A stretch of DNA of 45,296 bases from Candidatus Babelota bacterium (GTDB lineage Bacteria; Babelota; Babeliae; Babelales; JAUPTZ01), in NCBI GenBank assembly GCA_030917815.1, contig JAUPTZ010000011.1, positions 1 to 45,296 of the forward strand. The letters are read 5' to 3'. A program made the translations under genes and the position numbers. The notes below the pieces were generated by a model, which worked only from the letters and a program-made list of their open reading frames with translations, had not been told where the DNA came from and did no database searches. Of the stretch, positions 1-8,329 are shown one piece after another. How positions within the stretch are numbered: the first letter of the stretch is position 1; every line of letters starts with the position of its first letter.

Positions 1-108
1 TCTCTTCTCAGTGTCTGTAGCACCTCGGTACTCGGCCTCTTTTTTGGCTTTTGGCCAGCACGCAGAGCTTCACGTTTAACCATTGTTGATGCGCTCAACG
101 ATCAATAG
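1..108 (+). CDS. ABC transporter permease, C-terminal end (MacB/FtsX type), partial
   Basis: Frame 1 is open from the window edge to TAG at 106-108. The last 35 residues end in a hydrophobic stretch followed by PARRASRL and IVDAL. That is the usual ending of MacB/LolC/FtsX-family permeases, whose last membrane helix is followed by a PAxxAAxxxPxxAL motif. The next gene, 8 bp downstream on the same strand, encodes the matching ATPase, so the two form an inner-membrane exporter or lipoprotein-release type transporter. The N-terminal part lies outside the window, so the subfamily cannot be set. Confidence 0.8.
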   Translation, partial: SLLSVCSTSVLGLFFGFWPARRASRLTIVDALNDQ

Positions 109-116
109 GGTCGCTC

Positions 117-794
117 ATGAAAGAAAAAAACATTATTGAACTCATCGACCTCACCAAAACCTACACGGTTGGCGATCAAAAGCTTACCGTGCTCTCCATC
201 CCTCATCTTGCCATCGCGCCACGTGAATGGATAAGCATTACCGGCCAATCGGGGTCGGGGAAAACGACACTCCTCCACATTCTAGGCTGCCTTGATGTTC
301 CCACCACCGGCACCTATCTACTCAACGATATCAATACCACCACACTGAACACCGCGGACCAAACCGCCATCCGCAACAAAACTATTGGCTTTATCTTTCA
401 GCGCTTTCACCTCTTGGCCACCTTAACGGCGGCAGAAAACATCGCATTGCCACTCCACTATGCCGGACTTTCCACACAACTGATAACTGAAAGAGTCAAC
501 GAAATGCTTACCCTCGTTGGCCTCCAAGCCCGTAAAGATCACTATCCTCACCAACTTTCTGGTGGGCAACAACAACGGATCGCTATTGCCCGCGCACTCG
601 TCACCAAACCAACACTCATTCTGGCCGACGAACCGACCGGAAGCCTCGATTCAAACACCGGCCAAGAAATACTCAAGTTTCTCAAGGAGCTGCACGCCAC
701 CTACCCAATCACTATCGTGCTCATCACCCACGACCCGGAAGTTGCACGATACGGGACGCGCCAACTGCACATCAAAGATGGCTCGCTCATATAA
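117..794 (+). CDS. ABC transporter ATP-binding protein, LolD/MacB type
   Basis: This 225-residue protein is a complete single ABC nucleotide-binding domain. It has Walker A GQSGSGKT at 43-50, the Q-loop Gln95 in FIFQRF, signature LSGGQ at 147-151, Walker B LILADE at 167-172 and the switch His205. Length and motifs match the LolD/MacB/FtsE group, which energises permeases of the FtsX fold. The partial permease directly upstream (stop at 106-108, AGGG overlapping that stop as ribosome site) is its likely partner. The substrate cannot be told: lipoprotein sorting (LolCDE) and MacAB-like export are both possible. A bidirectional terminator follows immediately. Confidence 0.93.
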   Translation: MKEKNIIELIDLTKTYTVGDQKLTVLSIPHLAIAPREWISITGQSGSGKTTLLHILGCLDVPTTGTYLLNDINTTTLNTADQTAIRNKTIGFIFQRFHLLATLTAAENIALPLHYAGLSTQLITERVNEMLTLVGLQARKDHYPHQLSGGQQQRIAIARALVTKPTLILADEPTGSLDSNTGQEILKFLKELHATYPITIVLITHDPEVARYGTRQLHIKDGSLI

Positions 795-797
795 AAA

Positions 798-824
798 AAG
801 CCCCTCGTTTTCACGAAGGGCTTT
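798..824. terminator. Bidirectional intrinsic terminator
   Basis: A GC-rich stem (AGCCCCTCG with CGAAGGGCT, small T-rich loop) has an A-run on its left and a T-run on its right, so it can end transcription from both sides. It sits between the ABC ATPase gene (+) and the convergent substrate-binding protein gene (-). The single C-A mismatch on the plus transcript is a G-U pair on the minus transcript. Confidence 0.85.
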
Positions 825-828
825 TCTG

Positions 829-1896
829 TTAAACCGTCTTTTCGAACACCATCCCATGCTCCATCAGATAGAGCGTGGTTGGATCCATCTGCTGTAAAAG
901 CCCTTGAGCTCTGGCGTTTTCAACATTGATACCGATCTTTAATCGTTCAACGCGAACCGGCAAGACCGGCAACGTATTAATTTTTTCACCTTTTTCTAGA
1001 ATCCGATATATGTAGCTTCCCACGTCTTGACCGATGTCATAGATGCTGTACCCGAAGGCCAAGGCGCCTCCATTACCAAGCTTATTCAGATTCATCGTTA
1101 TATAGGAGAATTTCTGATACTGAGCACAGAGTTTGCCAATGCCTTCCATGGCGGCCAAGGTTGAATGATCAGGCAACAACCACACCATATCTACTTCATG
1201 CATAAATGGCTGTATTTTAGCTACCACATCATTGGTAGTGTAGATCTTAATCGGCAGTACGGCGTAGCCACGCTTTTCAAGTTCATGAGTCATAAGCTCA
1301 CGGTACTCCTCGATCGTTCCACCCAGCATGGTTGGATTGTACGGCATAAGTATTTTTTTAGCCTGTGGCGCGAAAAGTGGTAATTGATCGATCATCGGCT
1401 TTACAAAGCCAAAACCAAAAACACCAAATCCGGTAATATTCTCAAGCGGCGTACCCGGCTCATTAATCAAGCCAACTTTCACCGGATCACCAACACCACA
1501 AAAAACAATCGGCATACCGCTCTTACGACGCGCAACCACCTCTTTAGCAACCTGGGATGGTAAACTGCCAAACGGCACAATCAGATCGTAGTTTTCCGCA
1601 ACCGCCTTATCAGCAAGCGCTTGTAATCTCATTTTATCGCCGTTACCGTCAAACACGGTAAGCTCGATTAATGGCTTTCCCTCTTTCGTAGCGGCATCCA
1701 TAATACCTTCACGGGCTATTTCAGCCTCAGGCGTATCATCCATCTCCAAAAACACCACACGAAATGGTGCCCGCTGCGCAGATGATGAATGCGTTAACAG
1801 ATCCCCCTGCGAAAAATACATCATATATAACAGTACTGCCCCCAGAACTATGTTCAAGCCTAAGCCAATAAGCGTTGATTTTGAAAAGCTAATCAT
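829..1896 (-). CDS. ABC transporter substrate-binding protein, TrpX/COG2984 family
   Basis: This 355-residue protein has an N-terminal hydrophobic segment (about residues 8-28) that is a signal peptide or membrane anchor. Two Rossmann-like lobes of the periplasmic-binding fold follow. Visible family features include the VFLEMDDTPEAE strand-loop near the start, the IVPFGSLPSQVA and PIVFCGVGDPV segments, and the GALAFGYSIYDIGQDVG segment near the end, all typical of ABC_sub_bind (PF04392) proteins. Such proteins deliver amino acids or similar small ligands to a TrpY/TrpZ permease-ATPase pair. No matching permease is next to it here, so it is an orphan in this window. The start is ATG with AAGG upstream. 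Confidence 0.82.
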   Translation of the reverse strand: MISFSKSTLIGLGLNIVLGAVLLYMMYFSQGDLLTHSSSAQRAPFRVVFLEMDDTPEAEIAREGIMDAATKEGKPLIELTVFDGNGDKMRLQALADKAVAENYDLIVPFGSLPSQVAKEVVARRKSGMPIVFCGVGDPVKVGLINEPGTPLENITGFGVFGFGFVKPMIDQLPLFAPQAKKILMPYNPTMLGGTIEEYRELMTHELEKRGYAVLPIKIYTTNDVVAKIQPFMHEVDMVWLLPDHSTLAAMEGIGKLCAQYQKFSYITMNLNKLGNGGALAFGYSIYDIGQDVGSYIYRILEKGEKINTLPVLPVRVERLKIGINVENARAQGLLQQMDPTTLYLMEHGMVFEKTV

Positions 1897-1967
1897 GAGA
1901 ATTACCTTTATATGAAAATGTGAAAGACTTACGTGTAAATATACAAGTACTGTACGCTAGGTAGATG

Positions 1968-2642
1968 CTATTCTACGGGCCTTTTTAAAAAAATCAATCG
2001 GCGTTTTCGGCTTCCTACTTTGTAGGCATGATCGGACTGAATGTACTGCTCAACCCCGTCTTCTGGCTTCCAGAGCTCACTTGCCCAATACACCAGTGTC
2101 CCAGTATTATACGAACAGGATGGCTTAAACATTCTGCATAATTCCTCAACCGGCAATGCAGCACGCGAAACAAAGAGATCAAGTTCACTTTCGGTCGTAC
2201 GAATGAAGGTACGCCAGTCTAAGGGGCAGGTTTGCACATCTTCAAGGCCGAGTTCCTCAGCAACTAATTCCAAGAATTTACGCTTTTTGCCATTCGGCTC
2301 TATCAAGATCATCGGCAATGACGGATACATAATTTTTAAAGGTAATGCAGGAAATCCGGCACCGGTGCCCACATCGACAATCCCTTTAACGGTACTCACA
2401 TCAAACCACTCACTAATCATAAGTGAATCGGTAAAATGATGTTTAATAACGCCACGAGCCGAGACAATCGCCGTTAAATTTACTTGTTTATTATAAAACA
2501 TGAGAAGGTCAAAATACCGCTCAAAGCGATCGGCCTGTTCTTTGGTAAGCGCGTACCGAGAGTTGAATTCTGCCCAGGCTTGCCTAACATCTTCGTGAGG
2601 TTTTTTTACTAAGAAATCACCCTTTTCTTTAAGTTCTGGCAT
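1968..2642 (-). CDS. rsmG: 16S rRNA (guanine-N7) methyltransferase RsmG (GidB)
   Basis: The protein is 224 residues, the usual RsmG size. The SAM-binding motif VGTGAGFP is at 91-98 and is followed by LPLKIMYP; NLTAI at about 55-59 and the HHFTDSL segment are further RsmG signatures, and IEPNGKKRKFL is the second nucleotide-binding loop. RsmG makes m7G at position 527 of 16S rRNA using S-adenosylmethionine. It is transcribed toward the substrate-binding protein gene, with a 71-bp gap. Upstream it is divergent from a secreted hypothetical gene. Confidence 0.95.
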   Translation of the reverse strand: MPELKEKGDFLVKKPHEDVRQAWAEFNSRYALTKEQADRFERYFDLLMFYNKQVNLTAIVSARGVIKHHFTDSLMISEWFDVSTVKGIVDVGTGAGFPALPLKIMYPSLPMILIEPNGKKRKFLELVAEELGLEDVQTCPLDWRTFIRTTESELDLFVSRAALPVEELCRMFKPSCSYNTGTLVYWASELWKPEDGVEQYIQSDHAYKVGSRKRRLIFLKRPVE

Positions 2643-2660
2643 TTTAATTACCCACTTTGT

Positions 2661-2666
2661 TACAAT
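2661..2666 (+). promoter_or_regulatory. Possible -10 element (TACAAT) of the 2699 gene
   Basis: TTTGTTACAATATG lies in the 56-bp divergent gap with TACAAT about 32 bp before the start. No good -35 hexamer is visible, so this is tentative. Confidence 0.35.
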
Positions 2667-2698
2667 ATGAATGAAATAAACATCACTTAGGGATGCAC

Positions 2699-3592
2699 AT
2701 GCTACGTAAAAGCCGACTTACTATAACGTTTTTTCTAGTAATTTCCACTCTGACCTGCATTACTCAGGCCGGTACCCCTATAATTGCCGGGTATCTTTTT
2801 CCGGCACCCCATGAAGTTTTAGAATCAATGACCATAGAAGAGATTAAGCAACCGGTTGTCGGCGGTGTTAAAATGACCTACTCCGGCTATACCGATTACA
2901 CCAACAGCGATGGTTACTTCTCGTTCCCCAAACATCATACCGAACCGGAACTACGCATCATTGTGTGCCCTGAAACCGATTATGACCTCACCAAAAATAC
3001 TGTTTCTAGCATAAAAACAAAATCAGCAACCCCGGCCTTCGTCTGGTATCTCGTTACTAAGCAACAAGATAATGGTGCCGCACCGGTCGTCACCAAAGAT
3101 CCTAATGCCACGCCTGCACAACCAAATAGTAATGATCCAAAGCCGGCTAATGAAACACCAGGCAATAGCGCAGATAAAAATACGGCCAAGAGCGCCGATG
3201 ATACACAGACAAAAAATCTTGCTGCCGCCTTTGCCGATCCAAATGCAACACCGACCAATTCTTGGTACTTTAAAGTTGAGGCCAAGGGGAGCACACTCCC
3301 CCCTAACGGTATCAAGCCAACCGACCTCGTTATTCACTGCGATCCATCGGCCATCTACCTTCAAGACCAGTCGGTCTACTACAGTGAAGAAAGCAGCCAC
3401 TTCATCATTCCCGATGAATGCATTTATCTCCTTAAAACACCGCCCGCCCCTGCGCTGGATCAAAACGACCTCATGACCGAGTCGGTTGATGCAGAAACCG
3501 AGAAAGATACGGTTGATAGCAAGAGTACCGAAACCGATAGCATGGGCAATGCGCTACCCGGCGTGGTCCGCTCGGCAATCCTGGTTTCGTAA
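2699..3592 (+). CDS. Secreted hypothetical protein with low-complexity linker
   Basis: I do not recognise this family. The chosen ATG at 2699 has AGGG 6 bases upstream; the ATG at 2693 lies right against that site and is less likely. Residues 1-24 form a signal peptide (KSR then a hydrophobic core ending near ITQAG). An N-terminal domain with a YTNSDGYFSFP-like turn (about 70-80) resembles a small beta-rich surface domain. A linker rich in N, P, K, D and T (about 125-180) follows, then a second globular part and an acidic D/E/S/T-rich tail. The tandem-domain, linker-separated plan suggests an exported envelope or surface protein. It is followed by a dispersed repeat. Confidence 0.7.
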   Translation: MLRKSRLTITFFLVISTLTCITQAGTPIIAGYLFPAPHEVLESMTIEEIKQPVVGGVKMTYSGYTDYTNSDGYFSFPKHHTEPELRIIVCPETDYDLTKNTVSSIKTKSATPAFVWYLVTKQQDNGAAPVVTKDPNATPAQPNSNDPKPANETPGNSADKNTAKSADDTQTKNLAAAFADPNATPTNSWYFKVEAKGSTLPPNGIKPTDLVIHCDPSAIYLQDQSVYYSEESSHFIIPDECIYLLKTPPAPALDQNDLMTESVDAETEKDTVDSKSTETDSMGNALPGVVRSAILVS

Positions 3593-3670
3593 TAATAAAT
3601 CGGTGATTTTTCTTTATAACCTGATAGACTTCCTGACCTTGAATGTTACCATAGTTCAATGTATCTGTTT

Positions 3671-3798
3671 CTATAGACGGCTTTTGCCGTCTTTGCGAGG
3701 AGCATGGCGACGCGGCAATCCAGACAAATTTAAGTACCGCATTACACTGGATCACGTCGGGCCGACAACGCAGCCCTCGTGATGACGTGTACAGCACG
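3671..3798 (+). repeat. Dispersed hairpin repeat, copy A
   Basis: This 128-bp element begins CTATAG, has a perfect AGACGGC-TTTT-GCCGTCT hairpin at 3675-3692, then GCGAGGAGC, AATCCAGACAA and finally CTGGATCACG with an inverted GTGATGACG end. The right hairpin pairs 3751-3756 with 3778-3783 and 3759-3762 with 3773-3776. A longer copy lies at 39620-39812 and a short degenerate one at 23565-23597. The outer ATCCAG/CTGGAT halves are inverted. No ORF is present, so it looks like a non-autonomous or REP-like element. It sits between a secreted-protein gene and the SOD-like gene, and its first hairpin plus short T-run might also act as a weak terminator. Confidence 0.75.
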
Positions 3799-3831
3799 CC
3801 ACTAGAAGTCACCTATTCAACAGGAAATCAC

Positions 3832-4470
3832 ATGGAATCTGCTACACCAAAATATCATCTCTACGACGTACGAGAAGAATTAAAACCGCAAAACCTTCTA
3901 GAAATCTCCTCAGAACAAATCGATGACCACTGGAATCTCTACAAAGGCTATGTAAAGCAGGTCAACACCCTCAATGAAGAACTCTTAAAGCTTCGCGAAG
4001 CCGGTGAAGTAAGCAGTCTAGCCTATGCCGATCGCCGCCGTCGCTACGGCTTTGAATACAACGGCATGGTGCTCCATGAATATTACTTTGGCAACCTCAA
4101 AAACAATCAGAATGAGCTCGAATCGGGCGACCTACTCAAAGCAATGGCCCAATCATTTGGCTGCTATAATACCTGGAAAAAAGATTTTGAAGCGGCCGCT
4201 AAATCCCGCGCCATTGGCTGGGCAATCCTCTATGCCGACGCAACGACCGGCGCATTAACCAATCACTTTATTGCCGAGCATGGCAACGGGAACGTTGCTG
4301 GATTTATACCGGTTCTCGTCCTTGACGTATGGGAGCACGCCTATATGGTTGACCATTTAGCCTCGGGTCGCGGTGACTATATCGCCGCTTTTATGAAAAA
4401 CATTAACTGGGATAAGGCACAGGAACGGTATGACGATGTGCTTCGTGGAAAGCTTACCCCGCGATTCTAG
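3832..4470 (+). CDS. Fe/Mn superoxide dismutase family protein, atypical metal site
   Basis: From the ATG at 3832 (GGA 7 bases upstream) this is 212 residues; the earlier in-frame ATG at 3787 lies inside the repeat and is rejected. The C-terminal half is clearly SodA/SodB-like: His82 in VLHEYYFGNL, then Asp165 and His169 in LDVWEHAY, followed by the usual DYIAAF and NINW segments. These supply three of four metal ligands. The N-terminal helix reads DDHWNLYKGYV, where the classical family has HxGKHHxxYV, so the first ligand His is absent at its normal place and His33 is offset. The residue two before Asp165 is Val. It may be a cytosolic superoxide dismutase of a divergent branch or a non-canonical relative; no signal peptide is seen. 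It ends tail-to-tail with the ligase gene. Confidence 0.85.
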   Translation: MESATPKYHLYDVREELKPQNLLEISSEQIDDHWNLYKGYVKQVNTLNEELLKLREAGEVSSLAYADRRRRYGFEYNGMVLHEYYFGNLKNNQNELESGDLLKAMAQSFGCYNTWKKDFEAAAKSRAIGWAILYADATTGALTNHFIAEHGNGNVAGFIPVLVLDVWEHAYMVDHLASGRGDYIAAFMKNINWDKAQERYDDVLRGKLTPRF

Positions 4471-6224
4471 CTTTTCTTATGCTTCAAATCCTGAATCTTA
4501 TACAGCGACTCGATTTCAGATACCTGCGTTGCTTGCACCGCATCTTTATCCGGTCGATACCCCATAATACGCGGAAATCGTAACGCATAGCCAGGAGAGG
4601 TCTTGGTCTTTCCGGCACTATGCACCGGGGATCGCGTAATGTCATCAGCCCGCACACTACATACAATCTCTGGCGCTACCCACACATCAGGGATAAGCCC
4701 TGATGCACACACAACGTTGTGCGGCTGCACCGTCACTACGGCATGATCACAACGGCCGCGAAGCGCTCGCCACTGCTCATCAGACAGCCCAGTACCTACT
4801 TTGGCGATCGTTTCGAATCCATCACTCGCCGGGTTATAAATCCCAACTAAAAACGCCCCGATACCAAACTGGGCACGTTTACCGGCACCGGCATAATACC
4901 CCAAAATAACGCAATCGATCGTGTCGGCAAGCTCACCACGCTCTTGGCGCTTCAGTTTAATCCAGTTGCTATTTCGCTTACCTGGTTGATACTTAGCCAC
5001 ATTGTTTTTTACCACAATACCTTCAAGCCCGGCGCTCATCGCATGCTCAAAGTAAAGTGAAAGTTGATCGGACGATTCAATAACCTCTTCTTCAATGACA
5101 CGCACTTGACCATCTCGTGGCAACAAGGCACATAACCGCTCTCGTCGCTGCGCATGGGTATGATCCAACATGCTCTCGCCATTGATAAGCAGAAGATCAA
5201 AAACATAGAGCGTCAGCGGTAATTCGGCCGCCGCCTCATCTACGCCATGTTTGCGCTTACGCTTTACCGTATCTTGAAACGGCAAGAAGTTGCCGGTAAC
5301 GCTATCATGAACAATCGCCTCACCTTCCATGATCAGCGAGGTAGCATTAATAGACGCCAAAGCAAGCACCAGGTCGGGAAACATCTCCGACATATCATGT
5401 AAGTTGCGGGAAAAAAATCTCGTCTGCTGCACACCTTGCTCATCAAGCCATCGATGAATCTGTAATCGAAAGCCATCAAGTTTTGGCTGAGCAACGCAGC
5501 GTCCCAATTTATCAAAAATTGCCTGCGAGTCGGCCAATCGATCGGCAGCGGCCGGACGCACCGGAATGCCGGGTATCATGGTTGCGCCACGCATCTGTTC
5601 GATACCTGTCGTCTTCAAAAGGTAGAGTACATGCCCAATATCGGCCGAGACATTAAAACAATGTTCCAAAATCGATTTAAACCGCTTATCACCGCCAACC
5701 ATCCAAGAATAGGCATCTATCATGGTCATCTCGGAAAAACCAAGTCGCAATGCACCGACCACACTTCTCACCACAAAACATTGTTCCAACGGCGTTAAGC
5801 GGCCAAGGAGATCGGATAGTAATGTTTCTTTATGCTCTTGTGAGCCAGCACCGGATACTTCAAGAATTTCATGCAGATGAGTTTTTATCTCAGCTACCGA
5901 CATACTATCCGATACCTGAGCAGTAATTTCGGACGAGGCATACAAATAAGTTCCAATATCACCAGCCTCTTTCACCCCACTCGCCACTACATCAACCGGC
6001 CGACCAAGCAGCAACGCCACCGATCGTATCGCGGTTTTTTCCGCGATATTCATGTTTTTATTGTAGTAAGATGGGTAGAGCTGACCTAAACAAAAATGGG
6101 CAAGAAAAGAGGCTTCTTCAGCAGAAACCTGCGCAAAAAGATCGGCAAGGAGTTGCGTTATTGCGGTACGTGAGGATTCCTGCTCAATACGAGAAAATGT
6201 ATTAGCGACTACGGAAAAATGCAT
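4467..6224 (-). CDS. lig: ATP-dependent DNA ligase (archaeal/eukaryal LigI-like)
   Basis: This 585-residue protein has the full three-part plan of archaeal-type ligases. An N-terminal helical DNA-binding domain spans about 1-215. The adenylation domain carries catalytic Lys248 in KLDGFR (248-253), MEGEAIVHD, YVFDLL and EGIVVKN. The OB-fold domain includes WIKLK and the C-terminal LRFPRI segment. It would seal nicks using ATP, in replication or repair. Most bacteria use an NAD-dependent LigA for replication; whether one exists elsewhere in this genome cannot be seen. Its start lies 23 bp inside plsY, so the two are probably co-transcribed. Its stop shares CTAG (4467-4470) with the convergent SOD-like gene. 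Confidence 0.95.
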   Translation of the reverse strand: MHFSVVANTFSRIEQESSRTAITQLLADLFAQVSAEEASFLAHFCLGQLYPSYYNKNMNIAEKTAIRSVALLLGRPVDVVASGVKEAGDIGTYLYASSEITAQVSDSMSVAEIKTHLHEILEVSGAGSQEHKETLLSDLLGRLTPLEQCFVVRSVVGALRLGFSEMTMIDAYSWMVGGDKRFKSILEHCFNVSADIGHVLYLLKTTGIEQMRGATMIPGIPVRPAAADRLADSQAIFDKLGRCVAQPKLDGFRLQIHRWLDEQGVQQTRFFSRNLHDMSEMFPDLVLALASINATSLIMEGEAIVHDSVTGNFLPFQDTVKRKRKHGVDEAAAELPLTLYVFDLLLINGESMLDHTHAQRRERLCALLPRDGQVRVIEEEVIESSDQLSLYFEHAMSAGLEGIVVKNNVAKYQPGKRNSNWIKLKRQERGELADTIDCVILGYYAGAGKRAQFGIGAFLVGIYNPASDGFETIAKVGTGLSDEQWRALRGRCDHAVVTVQPHNVVCASGLIPDVWVAPEIVCSVRADDITRSPVHSAGKTKTSPGYALRFPRIMGYRPDKDAVQATQVSEIESLYKIQDLKHKKS

Positions 6225-6822
6225 ATAATTCTTTCATTAATGAGCTAATATTCTTCGTATGACGAATCCAAATCCAGATCGCAATGGCCAATGCACTGAG
6301 CACCGAATGCATTCCATAGCGGGCAAGAAGCAACAGAACCGGCGACGCGGCCGACGCACCCAAAGAGGCAATATCAACCCGATTAAAACGATACGCAAGC
6401 CCAGCAAAAATAAGTAAACAGAGAAAAAACAACCATAACGGAAACAAATAAAGCATGATGCCAACCGATGTTGCGACCCCTTTGCCCCCCGAAAGACCAA
6501 TAAACGGTGAGTAGGCATTCCCCAAGTACACAGCGGCCGTGGCGCACAGCATAATAAACGGATCTGCTCCACATAAAAAATGCGCTAACGCTAAAATGAC
6601 ATAGGCCTTTAATGCATCAACAAAAAGTACCGCTACAAAGCCGGCTCGCCCGAGAAAACGGCCGGTATTAGTCGCTCCGCTATTACCCGATCCCATCGTA
6701 CGAATATCTTTGCCGAGCATGTATTTGACCAACAAATAACTGGTTGGAACGGCCCCAACAAGATAACAGAGAAGAAGAATAAACAGATAAAACAATGCGG
6801 TCCCCTTTGCGATTACTGCCAC
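6202..6822 (-). CDS. plsY: Glycerol-3-phosphate acyltransferase PlsY
   Basis: This is a polytopic membrane protein of about 206 residues with PlsY motifs: GAVPTSYL at 23-30, GSGNSGATNTGR at 44-55, and SGGKGVAT at 111-118. PlsY moves acyl groups from acyl-phosphate to glycerol-3-phosphate, the first step of phospholipid synthesis. Motif 2 reads GNAYSPF where most PlsY have GHxFPVF, a substitution worth noting; the late RHTKNI segment is kept. The open frame begins with GTG at 6822. A TTG at 6795, preceded by GGGG and directly before the first helix, is an alternative start. The gene overlaps the ligase by 23 bp. Confidence 0.93.
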   Translation of the reverse strand: MAVIAKGTALFYLFILLLCYLVGAVPTSYLLVKYMLGKDIRTMGSGNSGATNTGRFLGRAGFVAVLFVDALKAYVILALAHFLCGADPFIMLCATAAVYLGNAYSPFIGLSGGKGVATSVGIMLYLFPLWLFFLCLLIFAGLAYRFNRVDIASLGASAASPVLLLLARYGMHSVLSALAIAIWIWIRHTKNISSLMKELYAFFRSR

Positions 6823-6891
6823 GAGGACCGGACTCTACCATAATTTACTAGCTTGTTTAAGTTCAGGAAGTGTTTCTCATCTATAAAAGCG

Positions 6892-7587
6892 CTAAACCGG
6901 CACTAAAGAATATAAATAGGTAAGTAGCCGTTTATTAAAATACAAAATTCTATGAACGCTATTTTGATTGTATTCAGCATGGGATAAAAAATCACAAACA
7001 AACTTAGGGGCGGCCTCGCATAAAGCTATGCAGGTATCAACCTGCTCATAATTAAAGTTTCTCAAAGCCGGATTCATCGCAAAACCATAATACGTAGCAA
7101 AGCCTGCCCTGCTGGTCGTAATCCTCTGAACGATTTCTCCGTATTCTCTGCGCAACATATCTAGTTCAGGGTCAGCAATAAACATGAGTAATCGCTCTAT
7201 TTGCTCAACAAACTTAGTAATCCTTACGTACTGCGCGTGCTTATTAAGCACCACACCAAGCACGTCACGTCCCAGGGCGTTTTTGATATATCGATCGAAT
7301 TGCCTTTTCTCAAACCGGTAAGCATATTCACACACCGATGATGCTTTTCCTAAATCGTCACGGCTATAGCGCGTAAAAGAGGCTCGAATGACAAATCCGT
7401 AAAGCTCTTCGAATTCTTGTCTCTCCCTCTTAGACACCCACGGCGAATCGGCGAGAATACTCCGATATTCAGCAGCGAGCCCCTGTTGCCAAATGTCACA
7501 GTGTTTTTTAAATATAACCTGGCTATCACTCGCAACAACAGAAGCACTCATAAGGAGAGCGGCTCCCATTAACCATTTTATCAACAT
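6892..7587 (-). CDS. Secreted hypothetical protein
   Basis: I do not recognise this 231-residue protein. The ATG at 7587 is chosen because GGGGG lies 5 bases upstream; the longer frame to 7599 would lose this site. Residues 1-19 are a signal peptide with a likely cut after VVAS. The mature part is mainly helical and rich in aromatic and charged residues, with several scattered cysteines (for example in KKHC, DTCIALCEAAP). It is one of four exported proteins encoded in a row on this strand (6892-9878), and none shows a catalytic motif. Confidence 0.7.
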   Translation of the reverse strand: MLIKWLMGAALLMSASVVASDSQVIFKKHCDIWQQGLAAEYRSILADSPWVSKRERQEFEELYGFVIRASFTRYSRDDLGKASSVCEYAYRFEKRQFDRYIKNALGRDVLGVVLNKHAQYVRITKFVEQIERLLMFIADPELDMLRREYGEIVQRITTSRAGFATYYGFAMNPALRNFNYEQVDTCIALCEAAPKFVCDFLSHAEYNQNSVHRILYFNKRLLTYLYSLVPV

Positions 7588-7697
7588 ACGTTCCCCCAAA
7601 CACCATTTTCAATGCGCGTTATACCTCAGCATAGACCGAAAAATAAGCAGTATCGATCTCTATTTATTCGTTAAACCTGCTTACTTAAGATTCATAG

Positions 7698-8300
7698 TTA
7701 CCCATCAGAGTCTTCGTCAGAATCCTCTACTATCGTCTCTAACAAAGCATCCAAATTCTCAAGTGGAGTGCCATCACTACTTCGATCATCATCGTCGTCG
7801 TCGTCAGCAGCACCATTGCTTACGGGCCTAAGCATATAACGCAGATGTATTAAGAGAGTACTCAGCATACCCTCAAGCGCTCGATTGAGAGCGACCATAC
7901 GATCAAACATTTGGTAATCAGAAGAAGAAAAAGGAGCAGAAAGTGGAGCAGAAAATGGAGTAGCAACCACAACAAAAGAAGGTCCCCTGAGCGCAAACCG
8001 ACGCAACGCAGCCAGATGCTGTGCACACACATCGGCATTTTCTAACCAATCACGATCACCAATCACCCACTCATGACACTCAGTGAAATTAACGCCCCCA
8101 AAAAGGAAGGCGGCCAAATCCGATTCCTTCTTCTCGATAAGCCAATCCCTCAACGCCCCATATTCAGGCAAAAACCGCTTATACAATGCTTCTGCTAGAT
8201 ACGGCGGATACGGTGCAAGACCATCATCAGCAACGACATCAGCAGCTGCCAGTGAAAAGCAGCTCACGGCAATCGCCAACCATAGTAATTTTTTTATCAT
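7698..8300 (-). CDS. Secreted hypothetical protein with acidic tail
   Basis: This 200-residue protein is of unknown family. The ATG at 8300 directly precedes a good signal peptide (KK, then LLWLAIAVSCFSLAAA), and GAGG lies upstream. The frame also has ATGs at 8315 and 8309. The mature domain is helical, with Cys in FTECHEW and DVCAQH. The C-terminus is very acidic: a run of seven Asp at the codon repeat around 7786-7806, then a DSDEDSDG end. The trinucleotide run GATGATGA/GACGACGAC could vary in length between strains. Second from the 3' end of the 6892-9878 set of exported proteins. Confidence 0.68.
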   Translation of the reverse strand: MIKKLLWLAIAVSCFSLAAADVVADDGLAPYPPYLAEALYKRFLPEYGALRDWLIEKKESDLAAFLFGGVNFTECHEWVIGDRDWLENADVCAQHLAALRRFALRGPSFVVVATPFSAPLSAPFSSSDYQMFDRMVALNRALEGMLSTLLIHLRYMLRPVSNGAADDDDDDDRSSDGTPLENLDALLETIVEDSDEDSDG

Positions 8301-8329
8301 TATAGTCATCCTCATTAGTATAGTTAATT

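Noticed and set aside
3787-3831. Longer N-terminus for the SOD-like protein
   Set aside because: The extra codons lie in a dispersed repeat and ATG 3832 has a ribosome site.
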